DNA of 64,000 bases from NCBI GenBank assembly GCA_965279075.1, contig CBDIHI010000002.1:14619-78618 (forward strand), given 5' to 3'. The notes under the pieces were generated by a model. The model ran no database searches, had not been told where the DNA came from, and saw nothing but the letters and a program-made list of their open reading frames with translations. Position numbers and translations under genes: made by a program. Position 1 is the first letter of the stretch; each line of letters begins with the position of its first letter. This DNA comes from SZAS-79 sp965279075 (lineage in GTDB: Bacteria; Pseudomonadota; Gammaproteobacteria; Burkholderiales; SG8-39). This document shows positions 43,422 to 54,600 of the stretch, in pieces.

Positions 43422-43979
43422 ATGCGGATGGAAGTCCACGTACACGCAGACATTCCCATACTCGAAGGCGTGGCGCGCAAGCAGCTGGAAGTCGCGCTGT
43501 CGCCCTGGCTCGATTACCTCGACGCCGACAGCATGGACGACGTCAAGAGCCTCGAGCCCGAGGAGCCCGGCATCGAGTACGACGAGCCGAACCGGATGCT
43601 TTACCTCTGCTGGACCGGCGAGATCGGCCGCAGCTTCCAGAAGGTGCTCGAGACGGCGCTGGACACGCTCGGGCCCTACGCCGAAGAAGCGGTAGAAGTC
43701 GACGTGACGGTCTACCAGGACAGCGGCGAGCAGGAGGGGCAGTTGCTGTTCGTCGGGCCGACCGCGCAGTCGATCCACGAGGCGCAGCGCCGCTGCATGC
43801 TCGAGGACGTCAGCGCGATGCTGACACGGCAGTTCGACAAGCCGAAAGTCGACGAGGTGCTCGCCGTGGTCAATGACCTTTTCGACCGCGACTGGAAGGA
43901 CAAGGCGAGCCAGCCGAGGAAGGCCGAGCGTGCGTTCGAGACCTACACGCGGACCCCGAACAGGAAGAACCTGCACTAG
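43422..43979 (+). CDS. Conserved hypothetical protein
   Basis: Protein of 185 residues that I do not assign to a characterised family. It starts MRMEVHVHADIPILEGVARK and is strongly acidic in the middle (SLEPEEPGIEYDEPNRMLY), with a basic C-terminus (RTPNRKNLH). There is no signal peptide or membrane segment. It looks like a conserved betaproteobacterial protein of the kind found next to DUF3567, from which it is divergently transcribed. The gene is well supported by coding pattern and by the intrinsic terminator that begins 17 bp after its stop. Confidence 0.8.
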   Translation: MRMEVHVHADIPILEGVARKQLEVALSPWLDYLDADSMDDVKSLEPEEPGIEYDEPNRMLYLCWTGEIGRSFQKVLETALDTLGPYAEEAVEVDVTVYQDSGEQEGQLLFVGPTAQSIHEAQRRCMLEDVSAMLTRQFDKPKVDEVLAVVNDLFDRDWKDKASQPRKAERAFETYTRTPNRKNLH

Positions 43980-43995
43980 TCGTCAGCATTTCGGG

Positions 43996-44023
43996 CGCCC
44001 CCGCGAGGGGGCGTTTTCGTTTT
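43996..44023 (+). terminator. Rho-independent terminator
   Basis: CGCCCCC-GCGA-GGGGGCG forms a perfect 7-bp stem closed by a GNRA-type tetraloop and is followed by TTTTCGTTTT. It lies 17 bp after the stop of the conserved hypothetical gene and 13 bp before the metY start, so it separates the two transcripts. Confidence 0.9.
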
Positions 44024-44035
44024 CGGGGGGATCCG

Positions 44036-45337
44036 ATGGCAGGCCCGAAGTATCCAGGTTTCGACACCCTTTCACTGCACGCAGGCCAGTCGCCGGACCC
44101 GGCCACCGGCAGCCGTGCGGTGCCGATCTACCAGACCACGTCCTACGTATTCCGTGATTCGGACCACGCGGCGTCGCTTTTCAACATGGAGCGCGCGGGG
44201 CACGTCTATTCGCGCATTTCCAATCCCACGGTGGCGGTTCTCGAGGAGCGCGTTGCGGCACTCGAGGGCGGAGTGGGGGCGATCGCGGTCGCCAGCGGGC
44301 AGGCTGCGCTGCACCTTGCGGTATCGACGATCCTCGATGCGGGCCACCACGTGGTCGCATCGAACTCGCTTTACGGCGGTTCGCACAATCTGCTTGGCTA
44401 TACGCTGAAGCGCTTCGGCATCGAGACGACCTTCGTCGATCCGCGGGACCTGCGGGCGTGGAGGGATGCGATCCGCCCAAGCACGCGCCTGTTCTTCGGC
44501 GAGACGCTCGGCAATCCCGGGCTCGACGTGCTCGACATCCCTTCCGTCGCTGCGATCGCGCACGACAATGGCGTGCCGCTGCTGGTCGACTCGACTTTCA
44601 CCACGCCCTACCTGATGCAGCCTTTTGCGCTCGGCGCGGACCTGCTCTACCACTCGGCGACCAAGTTCCTTGGCGGGCACGGCATTGCGATCGGCGGAGT
44701 CATCGTCGATTCCGGCCGGTTCGACTGGGAGGCCTCCGGCAAGTTCGAGCAGCTGACCGCGCCGTATGCAGGTTTTCACAATATGGATTTCGAGGAGGAG
44801 TCCGGAACGCGGGCGTTCCTGCTGAGGGCGCGGCGTGAAGGTTTGCGTGATTTCGGCGCATGCATGGCGCCGATGAACGCTTTCCAGATCCTTCAAGGCA
44901 TCGAAACGCTGCACCTGCGGATGCCGCGCCACGTGGAGAACACTCGCAAGGTCGTCGAGTTCCTCGCTTCCAACCAGATGGTCGAATCGGTGGGGTATCC
45001 GGAATTGCCTTCGCACCCGGATCACGCGCTGGCGAAAAAGCTGCTGCCCAAGGGGTGCGGGGCCGTGTTCTCGTTCAATATGAAAGGCGGTCGCGAGGCC
45101 GGCAAGCGGTTCATCGAGAGCCTGCGGATCTTCTCGCACCTCGCCAACGTGGGCGATGCGAAGTCCCTCGTCATCCACCCGGCCTCCACTACGCACTATC
45201 GGATGGATGACGCGGCGCTCAAGCGGGCGGGCATCGCCGCAGGCACCGTGCGCCTGTCGATAGGCCTCGAGGACGCCGACGACCTCGTGGACGACCTGTC
45301 GCGCGCGCTGAAAGATGCGCAGCGCGCGATGAAGTAG
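44036..45337 (+). CDS. metY: O-acetylhomoserine (thiol)-lyase
   Basis: PLP enzyme of the Cys/Met metabolism family, 433 residues, making homocysteine from O-acetyl- (or O-succinyl-) homoserine and sulfide. FDTLSLHAGQSPDPATGSRAVPIYQTTSY is the typical MetY opening. YSRISNPTVAVLEERVAALEGG follows, and the PLP-binding lysine is Lys210 in HSATKFLGGHG. The length over 420 residues fits MetY better than MetZ/MetB. The start at 44036 is preceded by GGGGGGA. It is followed 7 bp later by an alpha/beta hydrolase gene. Cytosolic, methionine synthesis by direct sulfhydrylation. Confidence 0.93.
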   Translation: MAGPKYPGFDTLSLHAGQSPDPATGSRAVPIYQTTSYVFRDSDHAASLFNMERAGHVYSRISNPTVAVLEERVAALEGGVGAIAVASGQAALHLAVSTILDAGHHVVASNSLYGGSHNLLGYTLKRFGIETTFVDPRDLRAWRDAIRPSTRLFFGETLGNPGLDVLDIPSVAAIAHDNGVPLLVDSTFTTPYLMQPFALGADLLYHSATKFLGGHGIAIGGVIVDSGRFDWEASGKFEQLTAPYAGFHNMDFEEESGTRAFLLRARREGLRDFGACMAPMNAFQILQGIETLHLRMPRHVENTRKVVEFLASNQMVESVGYPELPSHPDHALAKKLLPKGCGAVFSFNMKGGREAGKRFIESLRIFSHLANVGDAKSLVIHPASTTHYRMDDAALKRAGIAAGTVRLSIGLEDADDLVDDLSRALKDAQRAMK

Positions 45338-45344
45338 GCCCTCC

Positions 45345-46139
45345 ATGGACTTCATCGTCGACGGCAGCAAGGCGTACGCCTACACGGCGGCGCACGACCT
45401 CGACCCTGCCAGGCCGACGGTCGTTTTTGTCCATGGGGCGGGGCTCGACCACAGCTGGTGGGGCCTCCAAAGCCGGTATTTCGGGTACCACGGCTTCAAC
45501 GTGCTGGCGTGCGACCTGCCCGGACATGGCCGTTCGCCCGGTCCCCCGCTCGCCAGCGTGTCCGGTGCGGCTGACTGGGTTGTGCGGCTCCTCGATGTGG
45601 CGGGTGTTCCCAAGGCAAACGTGGTGGGGCACAGCATGGGTTCCCTCGTGGCGCTGGAATGCGCGGCGCGCCATCCAGACCGGGTCGAACGCATCGCGCT
45701 TCTGGGCACCGCTTTTCCAATGAACGTCTCGGACGGCTTCCTTGACGCCGCCCTCAACAACGACCAGGGCGCCTACGACATGGAAACCATCTGGGGCCAT
45801 GCGCCGCAGGTGCCTTTCGGCGGCAACCCGAACCCGGGCATGTGGATGTACGGCGACAGCCTGGCGCGCCTGGCGCGCCTCGCGCCCGGCGTGCTGTACA
45901 ACGACCTCAAGGCATGCAAGGACTATTCGACCGGCCTGGAAAGCGCGGCGAAGGTTGCCTGTCCGGTTCTGGTGATTTCCGGCGGGCGGGACATGATGAC
46001 GCCGCCAAAGGCGGCAGCCGCTCTCGTCAAGGCGCTTTCGGGCGCGACTTCCGTTGCAATTCGAACCTCGGGGCATTCGCTCATGGCCGAAGCGCCGGAT
46101 GCCACGCTGGATGCGCTGAGGGATTTTCTGGTTTCCTGA
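45345..46139 (+). CDS. Alpha/beta-hydrolase fold protein
   Basis: Hydrolase of 264 residues encoded directly after metY (7-bp gap). PTVVFVHGAGLDHSWWGLQS gives the oxyanion HGAG, ACDLPGHGRSPGPP follows, and VVGHSMGSLVALE is the nucleophile elbow with Ser97. ISGGRDMMTPP carries the acid and RTSGHSLMAEAPD the catalytic His. All parts of the triad are thus present. Such hydrolases often follow metY in betaproteobacteria, but the substrate is not known. The sequence is complete to the usual ALRDFL end. Confidence 0.87.
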   Translation: MDFIVDGSKAYAYTAAHDLDPARPTVVFVHGAGLDHSWWGLQSRYFGYHGFNVLACDLPGHGRSPGPPLASVSGAADWVVRLLDVAGVPKANVVGHSMGSLVALECAARHPDRVERIALLGTAFPMNVSDGFLDAALNNDQGAYDMETIWGHAPQVPFGGNPNPGMWMYGDSLARLARLAPGVLYNDLKACKDYSTGLESAAKVACPVLVISGGRDMMTPPKAAAALVKALSGATSVAIRTSGHSLMAEAPDATLDALRDFLVS

Positions 46140-46175
46140 GGGGTTCCTGGATCAGCGTGGGATCCGGGCGCATTG

Positions 46176-46188
46176 TGAAGATTCTTCA
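46176..46188. promoter_or_regulatory. 13-bp palindrome upstream of the M50/HlyD gene
   Basis: TGAAGA-T-TCTTCA is a perfect palindrome lying 85 bp before the start of the M50/HlyD gene, within the 134-bp gap after the hydrolase gene. It could be an operator for the surface-protein locus. It has no U-tract and too short a stem for a good terminator. Confidence 0.3.
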
Positions 46189-46273
46189 GCGCCTGCAGGG
46201 GGGGTATTGGATTGGGGGATAATCTTCGGAGGTCACTCCTGCCGCGTCTGGTGGGGCGACAAAAGGGTATCGG

Positions 46274-48448
46274 ATGGCTGTTGCGCAACCTCAGGTCGTG
46301 TCTGCACAGGGGCTCCCCGGCGGGAATCCCGCGCCCCAGACACCAATCGTCCCGAAGCTCCGGCAGGACATCAAGCTCTATCCCGGCGCGCGTCATCGGG
46401 ATGGCTCCCCGAGTTGGCGGATCCTCGACCCGGTGCGCAACCGGTTTTTCGAGATCGGCTGGATGGAGTTCGAATTGCTGGCCCGTTGGGGCGAGCACGC
46501 GAAGATCGACTCGCTGATCGGGCAGATCGAGGCCGAGACACCGTTGCGTCCGACCGAGGACGAGGTGGTGCAGTTCATCCAGTTCCTCGAGGCGAGCCAG
46601 TTGTTGGTGCCGACCGGCAAGGAGGAGCGCGGCCGCCTGCACGGGCGCTGGATGCGCGGTGTGAAGCCCTGGTACGAGCAGTTGTTCCACAACTACCTGT
46701 TCTTCCGGGTACCGCTCGTGCGCCCGGACAAGTTCCTGCAGCGCACCTTGCCCCTGGCGGAGCTTTTCTTCACGCGAAGCTTCCTCGCCATCGTGCTGGT
46801 CGTGCTGGCCACGGACCTGTACCTGATCTCGCGGGAGTGGGACGAGCTGCGCAGGACCTTCGCGTACTTCTTCAGTCTTCAGGGTGGGCTGTACTTCGCG
46901 ATTGCCGCGTCCTTCTCGAAAGTCCTCCATGAACTCGGGCATGCGTATGCCGCGAAGCGCTATGGCGTGAGGGTGCCCGCGATGGGCGTCGCCTTCCTCG
47001 TGATGTGGCCTTTTCTGTACACGGACGTGGGCGAGACGTGGAAGCTCGCCGACCGCAGGAAGCAGCTCGTGATCGCCTCGGCCGGCATGGCGACCGAGCT
47101 CGCACTGGCGTGCTTCGCGACGCTGCTGTGGACGATCACGCCGGAAGGCGCGGCCAAGCATGTGCTGTTCATCCTGGCGACCACGACCTGGGTCATGACG
47201 CTGGCCGTGAACGCGAGCCCGTTCATGCGGTTCGACGGCTACTTCGTGGTCTCCGATGCGCTCGACTTCCCGAACCTGCACGAGCGCAGCGGTGCCTGCG
47301 CCCGCTGGTGGTTGCGCCGCACGTTCTTCGGCCTGTACGAGCCGCTGCCGGAGCCGACCTTCACTGCGTGGCAGCGCGTCGGGCTGGTGGCTTTTGCCGG
47401 CATCACCTGGATATACCGGTTGGTAGTTTTCTTCGGGATAGCGCTGATGGTGTACCACCTGTTCTTCAAGATCCTCGGCATCGTCATGATGATGATGGAA
47501 CTGGTGTGGTTCATCTTCCGGCCCGTCTGGTCGGAAGTGGCCTACCTGTGGACCCGACGCAAGCTCGTCCACCTGAAGTGGTCCCCGTTGTCGGTGGTAT
47601 TCGGGCTGCTGCTCGCGACGGTCTGGCTGGTACCGGTCACCAACCAGATGACGGCGCCCGCGGTCCTGCGGGTGGCGCAGGAGCAGCCGGTCTTCGCGCC
47701 GTTCGCTGCCCAGGTCAGGTCCGTAGAGGTCAAAGCGGGCCAGAGGGTGGAGCCCGACCAGGTCCTGGTTCAACTCGATGCGCCCGAACTGGGGCTGCGC
47801 GCGCAGAAGGCCGCGATATCCCTGGCGAGCGCCCGCGCGGAGTCGCTCACCTCGGCCGCCAGCGGCAGGCTCCAGGAGCGTCGCCTGGTGCTGCTGGAGC
47901 AGGCTGCAGAGGCGCTGGCCGAGCAGAAGTCGGTCGAAGAGGAGGTCGAGCGCCTGACGGTAAGGGCGACCATGCACGGTGTGGTTCGCGACATGTCCGC
48001 CCATGTGGTCCCCGGGAGGACGATTGGGACCCGCGAACTCATGATGCGCATCACCGCGCCTTCGCCGGCCATGATCGAGGCCTACATCAGCGAATCGGCG
48101 ATCGAGTTCGTGCAGGTTGGTCAGGACGTCAATTTCGTTTCGTCGCGCGCCGACGCGCCTTCTGTGCGCGGCGTGGTCAAGTCGGTGGACACGACCGGCA
48201 GCAAGCAGATCGGCCGGGCGCTGCTGGTGTCGCCCCACGGGGGCGAAATCGCCGCAATCCTCGACCGGAGGGGCGGTGCTCAAGCCCAGGATCCCGTCTA
48301 TCGCGTACTGATCGAACCCGTCTCCGACCTCGGGGCCCTGGCGTCAATCGAGCGCGGGACGGTGCGCATCGAAACCAATCTTGTGCTGGTGGCGCAGAAC
48401 TTCGTGTACCGTGCCCTTTCGATCGTGGTTCGTGAAAGCGGCTTCTAG
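46274..48448 (+). CDS. PqqD-like / M50 metalloprotease / HlyD-like fusion membrane protein
   Basis: Large inner-membrane protein of 724 residues with three parts. Residues about 30-115 resemble a PqqD-type peptide-binding winged helix (LYPGARHRDGSPSWRILD and a following helix pair). Residues about 160-480 form a site-2-protease-like M50 core: HELGH at 219-223 is the zinc motif and RFDGYFVVSD (Asp321) the distal ligand, embedded among about eight hydrophobic helices. Residues about 500-724 are a HlyD/biotinyl-lipoyl-like periplasmic adaptor (VFAPFAAQVRSVEVKAGQRV, DQVLVQLDAPELGLRAQKA). The layout matches the COG1994-type putative peptide zinc metalloproteases of bacteriocin/RTX loci. It sits 244 bp before the giant adhesin gene, so a role in export or processing of that protein is inferred. 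Confidence 0.85.
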   Translation: MAVAQPQVVSAQGLPGGNPAPQTPIVPKLRQDIKLYPGARHRDGSPSWRILDPVRNRFFEIGWMEFELLARWGEHAKIDSLIGQIEAETPLRPTEDEVVQFIQFLEASQLLVPTGKEERGRLHGRWMRGVKPWYEQLFHNYLFFRVPLVRPDKFLQRTLPLAELFFTRSFLAIVLVVLATDLYLISREWDELRRTFAYFFSLQGGLYFAIAASFSKVLHELGHAYAAKRYGVRVPAMGVAFLVMWPFLYTDVGETWKLADRRKQLVIASAGMATELALACFATLLWTITPEGAAKHVLFILATTTWVMTLAVNASPFMRFDGYFVVSDALDFPNLHERSGACARWWLRRTFFGLYEPLPEPTFTAWQRVGLVAFAGITWIYRLVVFFGIALMVYHLFFKILGIVMMMMELVWFIFRPVWSEVAYLWTRRKLVHLKWSPLSVVFGLLLATVWLVPVTNQMTAPAVLRVAQEQPVFAPFAAQVRSVEVKAGQRVEPDQVLVQLDAPELGLRAQKAAISLASARAESLTSAASGRLQERRLVLLEQAAEALAEQKSVEEEVERLTVRATMHGVVRDMSAHVVPGRTIGTRELMMRITAPSPAMIEAYISESAIEFVQVGQDVNFVSSRADAPSVRGVVKSVDTTGSKQIGRALLVSPHGGEIAAILDRRGGAQAQDPVYRVLIEPVSDLGALASIERGTVRIETNLVLVAQNFVYRALSIVVRESGF

Positions 48449-48587
48449 CCCCTGCGGAAGAGGTCTCGCTCAAGTTTTTCGGTGCCGGTGTCGTAATCGA
48501 GCGAACAGGCGTCCGTTTTGGCTGGTTTTCCATGACGAAGTTTTGCGCATTTCTGCCAATAATGCCCTCTGCAGAAGGTGTATCGGC

Positions 48588-48616
48588 TTGGATACTGGGA
48601 TAAATCCCCATAAAAT
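48588..48616 (+). promoter_or_regulatory. Candidate sigma-70 promoter of the giant adhesin gene
   Basis: TTGGAT (48588-48593) and TAAAAT (48611-48616) are separated by exactly 17 bp, in the AT-rich 244-bp gap between the M50/HlyD gene and the adhesin gene. Transcription would begin near 48,623, giving a leader of about 70 bases. The spacer contains a small GGGAT/ATCCC inverted repeat. No strong Shine-Dalgarno sequence is visible before the ATG at 48,693. Confidence 0.5.
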
Positions 48617-48692
48617 ATCGGCTATCTGGCCTGTAATGGGCTAAGCCACTGAAAAAGAGCGGTTTTATTGCATTTCACACCGGTTTCCAAAC

Positions 48693-51600
48693 ATGAGCAA
48701 GAACGACAGGCCCCAAGGCACCGACGAACCGGCGAATAAACCCGCGGCGAATGGGAAGCGCACGCGCAAGACGCTCGTTCGCAAGACCCGCTATCTAGCG
48801 CTCGAGCCGCGCATCGTTTTTGACGGGGCGATCGCGGCCGAAGTCATCGACAAGGCGACGCAGACCGATGCGCCCGCCAAGCCTGCAGCTGAGGCCGATC
48901 AGCCCAGCACCTCGATTTTCGATACGGCGAAGCCGGTCACGACCGCTGGCGACTCCACGGCCGTGCCGCGCGCGGCCGACGCGGCGACCACCGCCCAGAA
49001 AACAGCGACCGACACGACCGATGCCGATCGCGCGGCGATGCTTGGAACCACGGCCATTTCCGCGGCCGCAGACCACGAGGTCGTGTTCATCGACAGCACG
49101 TTGTGGGGAGCCGAGACCCTAGCCGCAGCCGCGCGCCCCGGGGTCGACGTGGTCATGCTCGATCCTACCCGTGACGGCGTGCAGCAAATCACCGAGGCCC
49201 TGGCCGGACGCACCGGCATCGAGGCAATCCACATAGTCTCCCACGGGGCGCCCGGAAAGCTGTGGCTGGGCAGCAGCGAGCTCAGCGCGGCCAACGCGGA
49301 TTCGTACGCCGGCCAGCTCGGCGCATGGCGCTCGAGCCTCGCGGAGGGCGCGGATATCCTGATATACGGCTGCCGGGCCGGTGCGGGCGCTGAGGGTCAG
49401 CAGCTTGCCGAAGAGTTGTCCAAGTTCACCGGCGCCGATGTCGGGGCGTCCGACGACGCAACCGGCGGTGCGCCCGATGCCAACTGGTCGATGGAATTCG
49501 TCTGGGGCAAAGTCGAGAGGCAGGTGTATGGCGATGTGACCAAGCTCGCCGCATACAGTTCCGAACTGGCCGCCACGGACCTGAGCGGCAAGACCGGCTG
49601 GACGCCGCTGATGTACGGCACCGCCATGGACCCGGGTGGCGACATGCAGGCGAGTGCCGCGAGTACCGACCTGGTCGGCGACTCGACCCACCCGCTGCTG
49701 TACATGTCCTACAACAACATGGGCACTGCGGGTATCGCCAACGAAGCCGACGACGTGCTGTCGTTCCGCCTGCGCGTCTCGTCGCCCAACAGCGGGGGCA
49801 ATTTCGGCGCAATCAGCATCCTCGGCCTCGACGTCAACCTCGACGGCCGCATGGACACCTACCTGAGCGTGAACGACACCCCGCAGGGGGTGTTCATCAC
49901 GATCTACGACCCGGGCACGCAAGCCAATATTTCGCCGAGCACCACGTCCATCACGCCGTACCAGACGACCACCGCCACCGCGGCAACCTATCAGTTCACG
50001 GCAGTAACGTCGGCTTCGGACCCGGACTGGGACGGCAATACCGACATCGACGGCGGTGGAAAGGTTGACCAGTTCGTCTCGTTCAGCCTCAGCTTTGACG
50101 CGGTCAAACAGGCGCTCGCGCGGCCGAACGTGCCGGGCAATCCGACCGCCGGCATCGTCATCAATCAAACCACGCCGATGCGGTTCGTGCTGATGACGAT
50201 GACCAACACCAACTCCATCAACGGCGACATCGGTGGCATCGTAGGCGGGAATACCTCGAGCCTCACCTGGGAACAGCTGGGAGCCTTCTCGCCTGTAGTT
50301 TCGGCCTCCGATTCGCCGCCGATCATCACCAGCGGCGGTGGTGGGGATACCGCAAACTACGTGGCGGCAGCGGGCTTCACTACCGTCACGACAGTCACGG
50401 CAACGGACAAGGACCCCGGCGACTACCTGAAATACACGATCACCGGCGGGGCCGACGCCAGCAAATTCACGATCGACCCGGTCACAGGCGTGCTGAGTTT
50501 CGCAAGCGCACCGAGCGCTACGCTGCCGACAGACGCGGACGGAGACGGCCGGTATCAGGTCACTGTGACGGTCACTGATTTCTCGGATGCCGCGATGACG
50601 CAGGCCAAAAGCGGGGCCGACTCGCAGGCCCTCACGGTTACGGTCCTGCCGCAGCCCGACACGACGCGGCCCACGTTGGACCTGGCCACTGGCATTACGC
50701 CGGCTGACAGCGTGACAAACCTGGCGCCCAACACCAACTTCTTCCTGAACTTCAGCGAGTCGGTGCAGGCCGGGGCTGTGACCGCGAGTTCAGGCCGTAT
50801 CCTGATTCGCAACGCCACCACCGGCGCCATCGTGCAGTCGATCGCGGTGAACGATACGGACCAGGTCAGTTACGCCGGCAGCATCGTGACCGTCAACCCG
50901 ATCAATGACCTCGCCGCGAATACCAGTTACTACATCGAGATCCAGCCGGGCTCCTTCACCGACCTCGCCGGCAATGCGTTTGTCGCGTTCGATTCGACCG
51001 GCACCCGGGTGGCGACCGGGACCAGCGTCAACGCGGTCACGGACAGCGGCCCGTTGTCCTCGCTGACCGCCTACAAGTGGGATTTCAAGACTGGCTCGAA
51101 CCAGCTCGCCGATTCCACGGCGCCTACCTTGACCGCCGCGGCAGTGACCAATACGGGCGGAACGACCATCGCGGCGGACAACGCCACCGGCGTAGCCATC
51201 GGCTCGAACGTCGTCCTGACTTTCAGCGAGGCGGTATTCCCGGACGCGGGCTTTTTGACGATCCGGCGCAGTTCCGATGGCGTGTCCGTGGCGACGATCA
51301 GCGCCACGGACACGAGCCAGGTGACCTACAACGCGGCGGCAAAGACCGTCACTCTCAATCCTGCCTCCGATCTCGCGCCGGACACAGACTACTACGTGCA
51401 GATCGACGGGCAGGCGCTTCAGGATGCGGCCGGCAACCATTACGCGGGCATCACCAACCTGAACCAGGGTGTGACCAACGCCTATGCGCTGAATTTCAAG
51501 ACCGGGGGCGATGCGGCGGCCCCGAGCGTGTCCTATGTGACCGCGTCGAACGTTAACGGCACCTGGGTGGCCGGCGACACGGTATTCGTCGCGGTCAAGT

Positions 51601-54600
51601 TAAGCGAAGCAGTGACCGTTACCGGGACCCCGACGCTTGCGCTTGCGACCGGCGGGGCCGGGCGGACGGCCACTTACGTGAGCGGGTCCGGGTCCGACAC
51701 TCTGATGTTCTCGTATGTGGTGCAGCCGGGGGATACGTCGCTCGACCTGAACTATGCCGCGACGAACTCGCTCTCCGGTGGGACGATTACGGACCTGGCC
51801 GGTAACGCTGCGAACCTGACGCTGCCCGTGCTCGCCAGCGGCTCGTCGCTGGCCGGCCAGAAGGACCTGGTAATCGATGCCGCGCCGGTCAATACGATTC
51901 CCGGTGCGCAGTCGGTACTGAACAATGCCGCGCTCACCTTTACGGCGAGCGTGGCGGACGTCGATTCCCCGAACCTGACCGTGACCGTGTCGGCCACGAA
52001 CGGCACGCTTTCGCTGAGCGGGCTCAGCGGCCTGACGTTCAGCGCTGGAGACGGTGTCTCGGACGCGACGATGACGTTTACCGGTTCCACGGCGAACGTG
52101 AATGCGGCGCTTGCCGGCATGTCGTTCCGCCCGACCGCGTCGTATGTCGGTCCGGCCACGGTGCAGATCGTGACCAGGGACGGGTCCACGTCGGTCAACG
52201 GGCAGGTGGTCAGCGACACCGACTCGTTCACCGTCAACGTCAACGCCGCGGTCGCGCCCGTGCTGAGCGGCACGGCGGCGGTGACGTTCACCGAGAACGG
52301 CGCCAAAGTGGCCGTGGATCCGCTTGTGAACGTGACCGACCCGGACAGCCTGTCGCTGCTGTCGGCGAGCGTGTCGATCGGTACGGGCTTCGATTCCGCG
52401 AGCGATGTTCTTGCCTTCGTCAATGATGGCACGACGATGGGCAACATCACGGCCACGTACAACTCGGGGACTGGTGTGCTGTCGCTCAGTTCTTCCGGCG
52501 GCACGGCTACGCTTGCGCAGTGGCAGTCGGCGCTGCGCGCGGTGACTTACCAAACCACAAGCGATGCGCCGATCGCGACCGGGACCACACGCACGATTTC
52601 GTTTACCGCGACCGACAACAACGCAAATACGAGTACGCCGCTTTCGACAACGCTGTCGATCGCTGCGGTGAATGACGCACCGCTGCTCGACAATGCGCCG
52701 GCGTTGTCGATGAGCGTAAACGAAGAAGCTGGCGCACCGGTCAATGGCGCAACAACGGGTACCGCGGTCACATCCTTTACCGGTGGCATCAGCGACCCGG
52801 ACAGCGGTTCCGTGGCGAAGGGCATTGCCGTTACCGCGACCAACGAATCAAGTGGCACCTGGTACTACTCGCTCAACGGCGGCACGACCTGGACGGCGGT
52901 CGGAGGCGTGAGCACGGCGCAGTCACTGCTGCTTCCCGATACCGCGCGGTTGTACTTCTCTCCCGCAGCGAATTTCAACGGCACCGCGGGCAGTGCATTG
53001 ACGTTGCGCGCCTGGGACCAGACGAGCGGCAGCGCGGGCAGCAAGGTCAGCACTGGAACCACCGGCGGTGCGACGGCATTTTCGACCGCGACCGACACCA
53101 TCAACGTGTCCGTCGCGGCAATCAACGATGCCCCTGTCGCTTCTGGTACCGCGTCGCTTGCGGCCGATCTGGAGGACACCGCGGCCGCTTCGGTCAACAA
53201 GGCGACGGTGTTGAGCCTGTTCGCGGCCAACTTCAATGATTCGGCGGATACGGTGAGTGGCGGATCGAGCGCCAATACGCTGGCGGGAATCGCAATCACA
53301 AGCTATTCGCCGACGGCCGCCGGTTCATGGCGGTATTCGATTGATGGCACCAACTGGGTGACCATCGACGGGACTGTCGCCGGAAACCCGATCAGCCTCG
53401 CCAACGCCCTTACGTTGAGGAGCGCCGACCAGTTGCGCTTTGAGCCGGCTGCCAATTTCAATGGCGCCGTGCCGGTGCTGACGGTCAAGCTGATCGACTC
53501 TTCGGCGAGCGTAACCAGTGGCGCGGCCGTCAATGCGACAGGGGGCGGCGCGACGGCATTCAGCACTTCGACCGTGGATCTGTCGCATTCCCTGACCGCA
53601 GTGAACGATGCGCCGGTGCTTGACTCGGCCCCATCGCTTTCGCTGACGGCGGTCATAAACTCCAGCGCACCTTCGGGGGCGGTGGGATCGCCCGTAAGCA
53701 ATATAGCAGCAGGAAACATCACCGACCCCGATTCCGGTGCGGCGAAGGGCGTAGCGATCACCGCGACGAGCGAGACCAACGGCACCTGGTGGTATTCGAT
53801 CAACGGCGGCACGACGTGGACCGTCGTCGGTGGGGTGAGCGGGACCAACGCGCTGCTCCTGCCGGATACGGCACTGCTGTATTTCCAGCCGACGGCGAAC
53901 TTTGCCGGGACGTCGAGCGCAGCCCTCACTGTTCGCGCGTGGGATGAGACCAGCGGTACTGCCGGGACCAAGGTCGATGTGTCGACCAATGGCGGCACCA
54001 CTGCGTATTCGAGCGCAACCGATACCGTGGACGTCACCGTCGCCGGCCCCAATCAGGCACCGACGCTTGCCGACCTGAATCTCGCGCTTACTGTCGGCGA
54101 AGATGCGGGCGTACCCTCGGGCGCCGTAGGCGCGCTGCTTTCCGCGTTTACTGGCGGCATCAGCGACGCCGACACTTCGGCACTGAAAGGCGTAGCGATC
54201 ACCAGCGCGCTGACCGGCAACGGCAACTGGTACTACACCACTGATGGCGGCACGAACTGGGCGCTCGTGAACCAGGGCTCTGCAGTGAGCGCCAGCAGCG
54301 CGCTGCTGCTGGCTGACAACGCAAGTACGCGCCTGTATTTCGCTCCGACCGGGAACCTGAATGGCACTGTCACTGGTTCGCTGACGCTGAGGGCGTGGGA
54401 TCGGACCAGCGGCAGCGCAGGCGGCCGGGGCGATACGACTACAACCGGAGGCACTACACCGTACTCGACGGCAAGCGATACGGTCGATGTGGTTATCAAT
54501 CCGGTCAACGACGCTCCGGTTGCAAGCGGCTCGGCGACCCTGACTTCGATAGCCGAAGACGCGTCCAATCCGGCAGGCGATACGATCACCAACCTGTTTG

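Noticed and set aside
41673..43979. Apparent 768-codon plus-strand protein
   Set aside because: Its upstream two thirds is antisense to the phosphatase-like and DUF3567 genes. Only the last 185 codons, from the ATG at 43422, look real and carry their own terminator.
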